DNA of 6,616 nucleotides from Flavobacterium psychrophilum (GTDB lineage Bacteria > Bacteroidota > Bacteroidia > Flavobacteriales > Flavobacteriaceae). Made by a program: the position numbers and the translations under genes. The stretch is from positions 1 to 6,616 of the forward strand of contig CAMBZB010000059.1 of assembly GCA_945872245.1 (NCBI GenBank). Reading direction: 5' to 3'. This document shows positions 5,454-6,616 of the stretch, in pieces. The notes under the pieces are model-generated. The model searched no databases. It saw only the letters and a list, made by a program, of their open reading frames with translations, and was not told the origin of the DNA. Numbering within the stretch: position 1 is the first letter of the stretch; each line of letters begins with the position of its first letter.

Positions 5454-6455
5454 ATGAGTAATAATAGCTTCACTTTTAACATGAACCACCAAAGCGATAT
5501 TCCAAAATATCAGCAATTAGTTAATTCTATTAATGATGCAATTGGTAAACATCTTTTAAAGAAAGGGGATGTACTCCCTTCGGTAAATAGTATTTGCAAA
5601 GAAAACAATCTCTCCAGAGATACGGTTTTTAAGGCCTACTCCATTTTGAAAGATCAAAGAGTGATTGAGTCGGTTCCTAATAAAGGGTATTACGTAGCGG
5701 GCGAAACACGTAAAGTCCTTTTGGTTTTGGATACATTCAAGGCTTATAAAGAAGTTTTATACCATTCCTTCGTGAATAATTTACCCGATAATATTATTAC
5801 TGACGTACAGTTTCATCATTACAACATCGATAATTTCAAACCCATCATTAATAATAGTATTGGTAAATATTACAAATATGTAGTGATGAATTTTGATGAT
5901 AAAGAAGTAACTATTGCTTTAGCCAATATTCCTAATGATAAGCTTTTGTTAATTGATTGGAATGTGCATTCAAAACCAAAGAATAATTATGTTTTTCAAG
6001 ACTTTGGAAAAGCATTTTATAACTCATTACTTGGTGCTGTTGAATCCTTCAAGAAATACAAAGCAATTCATTTTGTCTACCCGAGTTTTACCCATCATCC
6101 GATAGAAACGGTTGCTTTTTTTGAAAAATATTGTACAGATTTTAATTTTAACTATAAAATCATTACTAATCCGAAGGAGTTCAATATTCAAATCGACACA
6201 GCTTATATCAGTGTAAGTGATAGGATTTTGGGACAATTTTTAGAACAATGTCAAGAAAAGAACTTGGAACCCGGAAAAGACGTTGGTTTTTTGTCCTACA
6301 ATGAAACGCCAATGAAAAAATTTATTTATAAAGGAATTTCAGTGGTTTCAACTGATTTCAAGGAGTTAGGGGGCAAAAGTGCTGAATTTATTACCAAAGA
6401 CGAACCGATACAGGTATATATACCAACAAGTTTAACAATTAGAGAATCATTATAA
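5454..6455 (+). CDS. GntR-type regulator with LacI-like sugar-binding domain, probable xylose regulator
   Basis: A 333-residue cytoplasmic regulator homologous to the gene at 4049-5047 along its whole length. The winged helix covers about 17-82, with LPSVNSIC at 41-48, the recognition region LSRDTVFKAYSILK at 53-66 and NKGYY at 76-80. The sugar-binding domain runs from about 87 to the end, with FHHYNIDNF at 120-128, GFLSYNETPMKK at 278-289, ISVVSTDF at 295-302 and the terminal SLTIRESL. The xylulokinase ATG follows after only 3 bases, so the two are co-transcribed, and the effector is likely xylose or a pathway intermediate (inference). ATG 5454 is chosen because it suits the promoter at 5420-5427; an in-frame ATG at 5481 is possible. 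A four-codon frame (ATG 5447 to TAA 5461) overlaps the start codon and might affect its translation. Confidence 0.88.
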   Translation: MSNNSFTFNMNHQSDIPKYQQLVNSINDAIGKHLLKKGDVLPSVNSICKENNLSRDTVFKAYSILKDQRVIESVPNKGYYVAGETRKVLLVLDTFKAYKEVLYHSFVNNLPDNIITDVQFHHYNIDNFKPIINNSIGKYYKYVVMNFDDKEVTIALANIPNDKLLLIDWNVHSKPKNNYVFQDFGKAFYNSLLGAVESFKKYKAIHFVYPSFTHHPIETVAFFEKYCTDFNFNYKIITNPKEFNIQIDTAYISVSDRILGQFLEQCQEKNLEPGKDVGFLSYNETPMKKFIYKGISVVSTDFKELGGKSAEFITKDEPIQVYIPTSLTIRESL

Positions 6456-6458
6456 ATT

Positions 6459-6616
6459 ATGTATTATATTGGATTTGACATTGGTAGCTCCTCAGTAAAA
6501 GTGGCTATCGTAGAAATTGCAACCGGAAAAAGCATCGGTGTTGTGCAAGAGCCAGAAACCGAAATGGCAATGCTGGCCTTAAAAAACGGATGGGCAGAAC
6601 AAAAACCTGAGGAATG
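6459..6616 (+). CDS. xylB: Xylulokinase, FGGY family (N-terminal part, runs off window)
   Basis: Only the first 52 codons, of about 490 expected, lie in the window. FGGY kinases phosphorylate sugars with ATP in the cytoplasm; xylulokinase converts D-xylulose to xylulose-5-phosphate for the pentose phosphate pathway. The N-terminus [17 protein letters not shown] (2-18) contains the phosphate-binding DIGSSSVK (7-14) of the FGGY fold, and GWAEQKPEE (44-52) is the usual xylulokinase version of the following segment, as is VVQEPETEM (28-36). The start is 3 bases after the regulator's TAA and in the same frame, so tight coupling is expected. The family is certain; xylulose as substrate is likely from the GWAEQ.P motif, but the substrate-binding parts lie outside the window. 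Confidence 0.88.
   Translation, partial: MYYIGFDIGSSSVKVAIVEIATGKSIGVVQEPETEMAMLALKNGWAEQKPEE

Noticed and set aside
6027..6236. Minus-strand open frame of 69 codons
   Set aside because: Antisense to the second regulator; no independent support.
1..6616. CRISPR array, insertion sequence, toxin-antitoxin or defence system
   Set aside because: No regularly spaced repeats, transposase motifs, terminal inverted repeats or defence-type domains were found; the genes are ordinary sugar metabolism and regulation.

Overview
The window looks like chromosomal DNA from a member of the Bacteroidota, most likely a Flavobacterium or close relative. It is AT-rich, genes are preceded by A-rich leaders without clear Shine-Dalgarno sequences, upstream regions carry the Bacteroidota-type -7 motif TAnnTTTG, and the sugar-gene content fits that group. 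This placement is inference from sequence style and gene content.

Left part (1-3943, all on the minus strand): a galactose uptake and Leloir-pathway operon. In transcription order it holds a broken galM (3943-3778), galK (3728-2556), galT (2556-1507), galE (1502-486) and the start of a sodium/galactose symporter (401 to the window edge). The symporter brings in galactose, GalK makes galactose-1-phosphate, GalT exchanges it with UDP-glucose, and GalE regenerates UDP-glucose. The mutarotase that normally supplies alpha-galactose to GalK survives only as its first ~30 and last ~24 codons, joined out of frame. This remnant was found by reading the gap upstream of galK and is the most notable observation here.

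Middle (about 3960-4050): a short divergent promoter region. It has a perfect -7 motif in each direction and two small dyad repeats between them. Divergent from the gal operon is a regulator (4049-5047, plus strand) with a GntR-type winged helix fused to a LacI/GalR-type sugar-binding domain, presumably the galactose sensor.

Right part (5048-6616, plus strand): a 406-base gap with two stem-loops and a promoter, then a second regulator paralogous to the first (5454-6455), followed after 3 bases by the start of xylulokinase (xylB, from 6459). The second regulator therefore probably controls xylose use. The window is thus the junction of a galactose operon and a xylose operon, each with its own copy of one regulator family. 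Nothing points to a mobile element, CRISPR array, RNA gene or wholly new system; the interest lies in the gutted galM, the regulator pair and the operator architecture.
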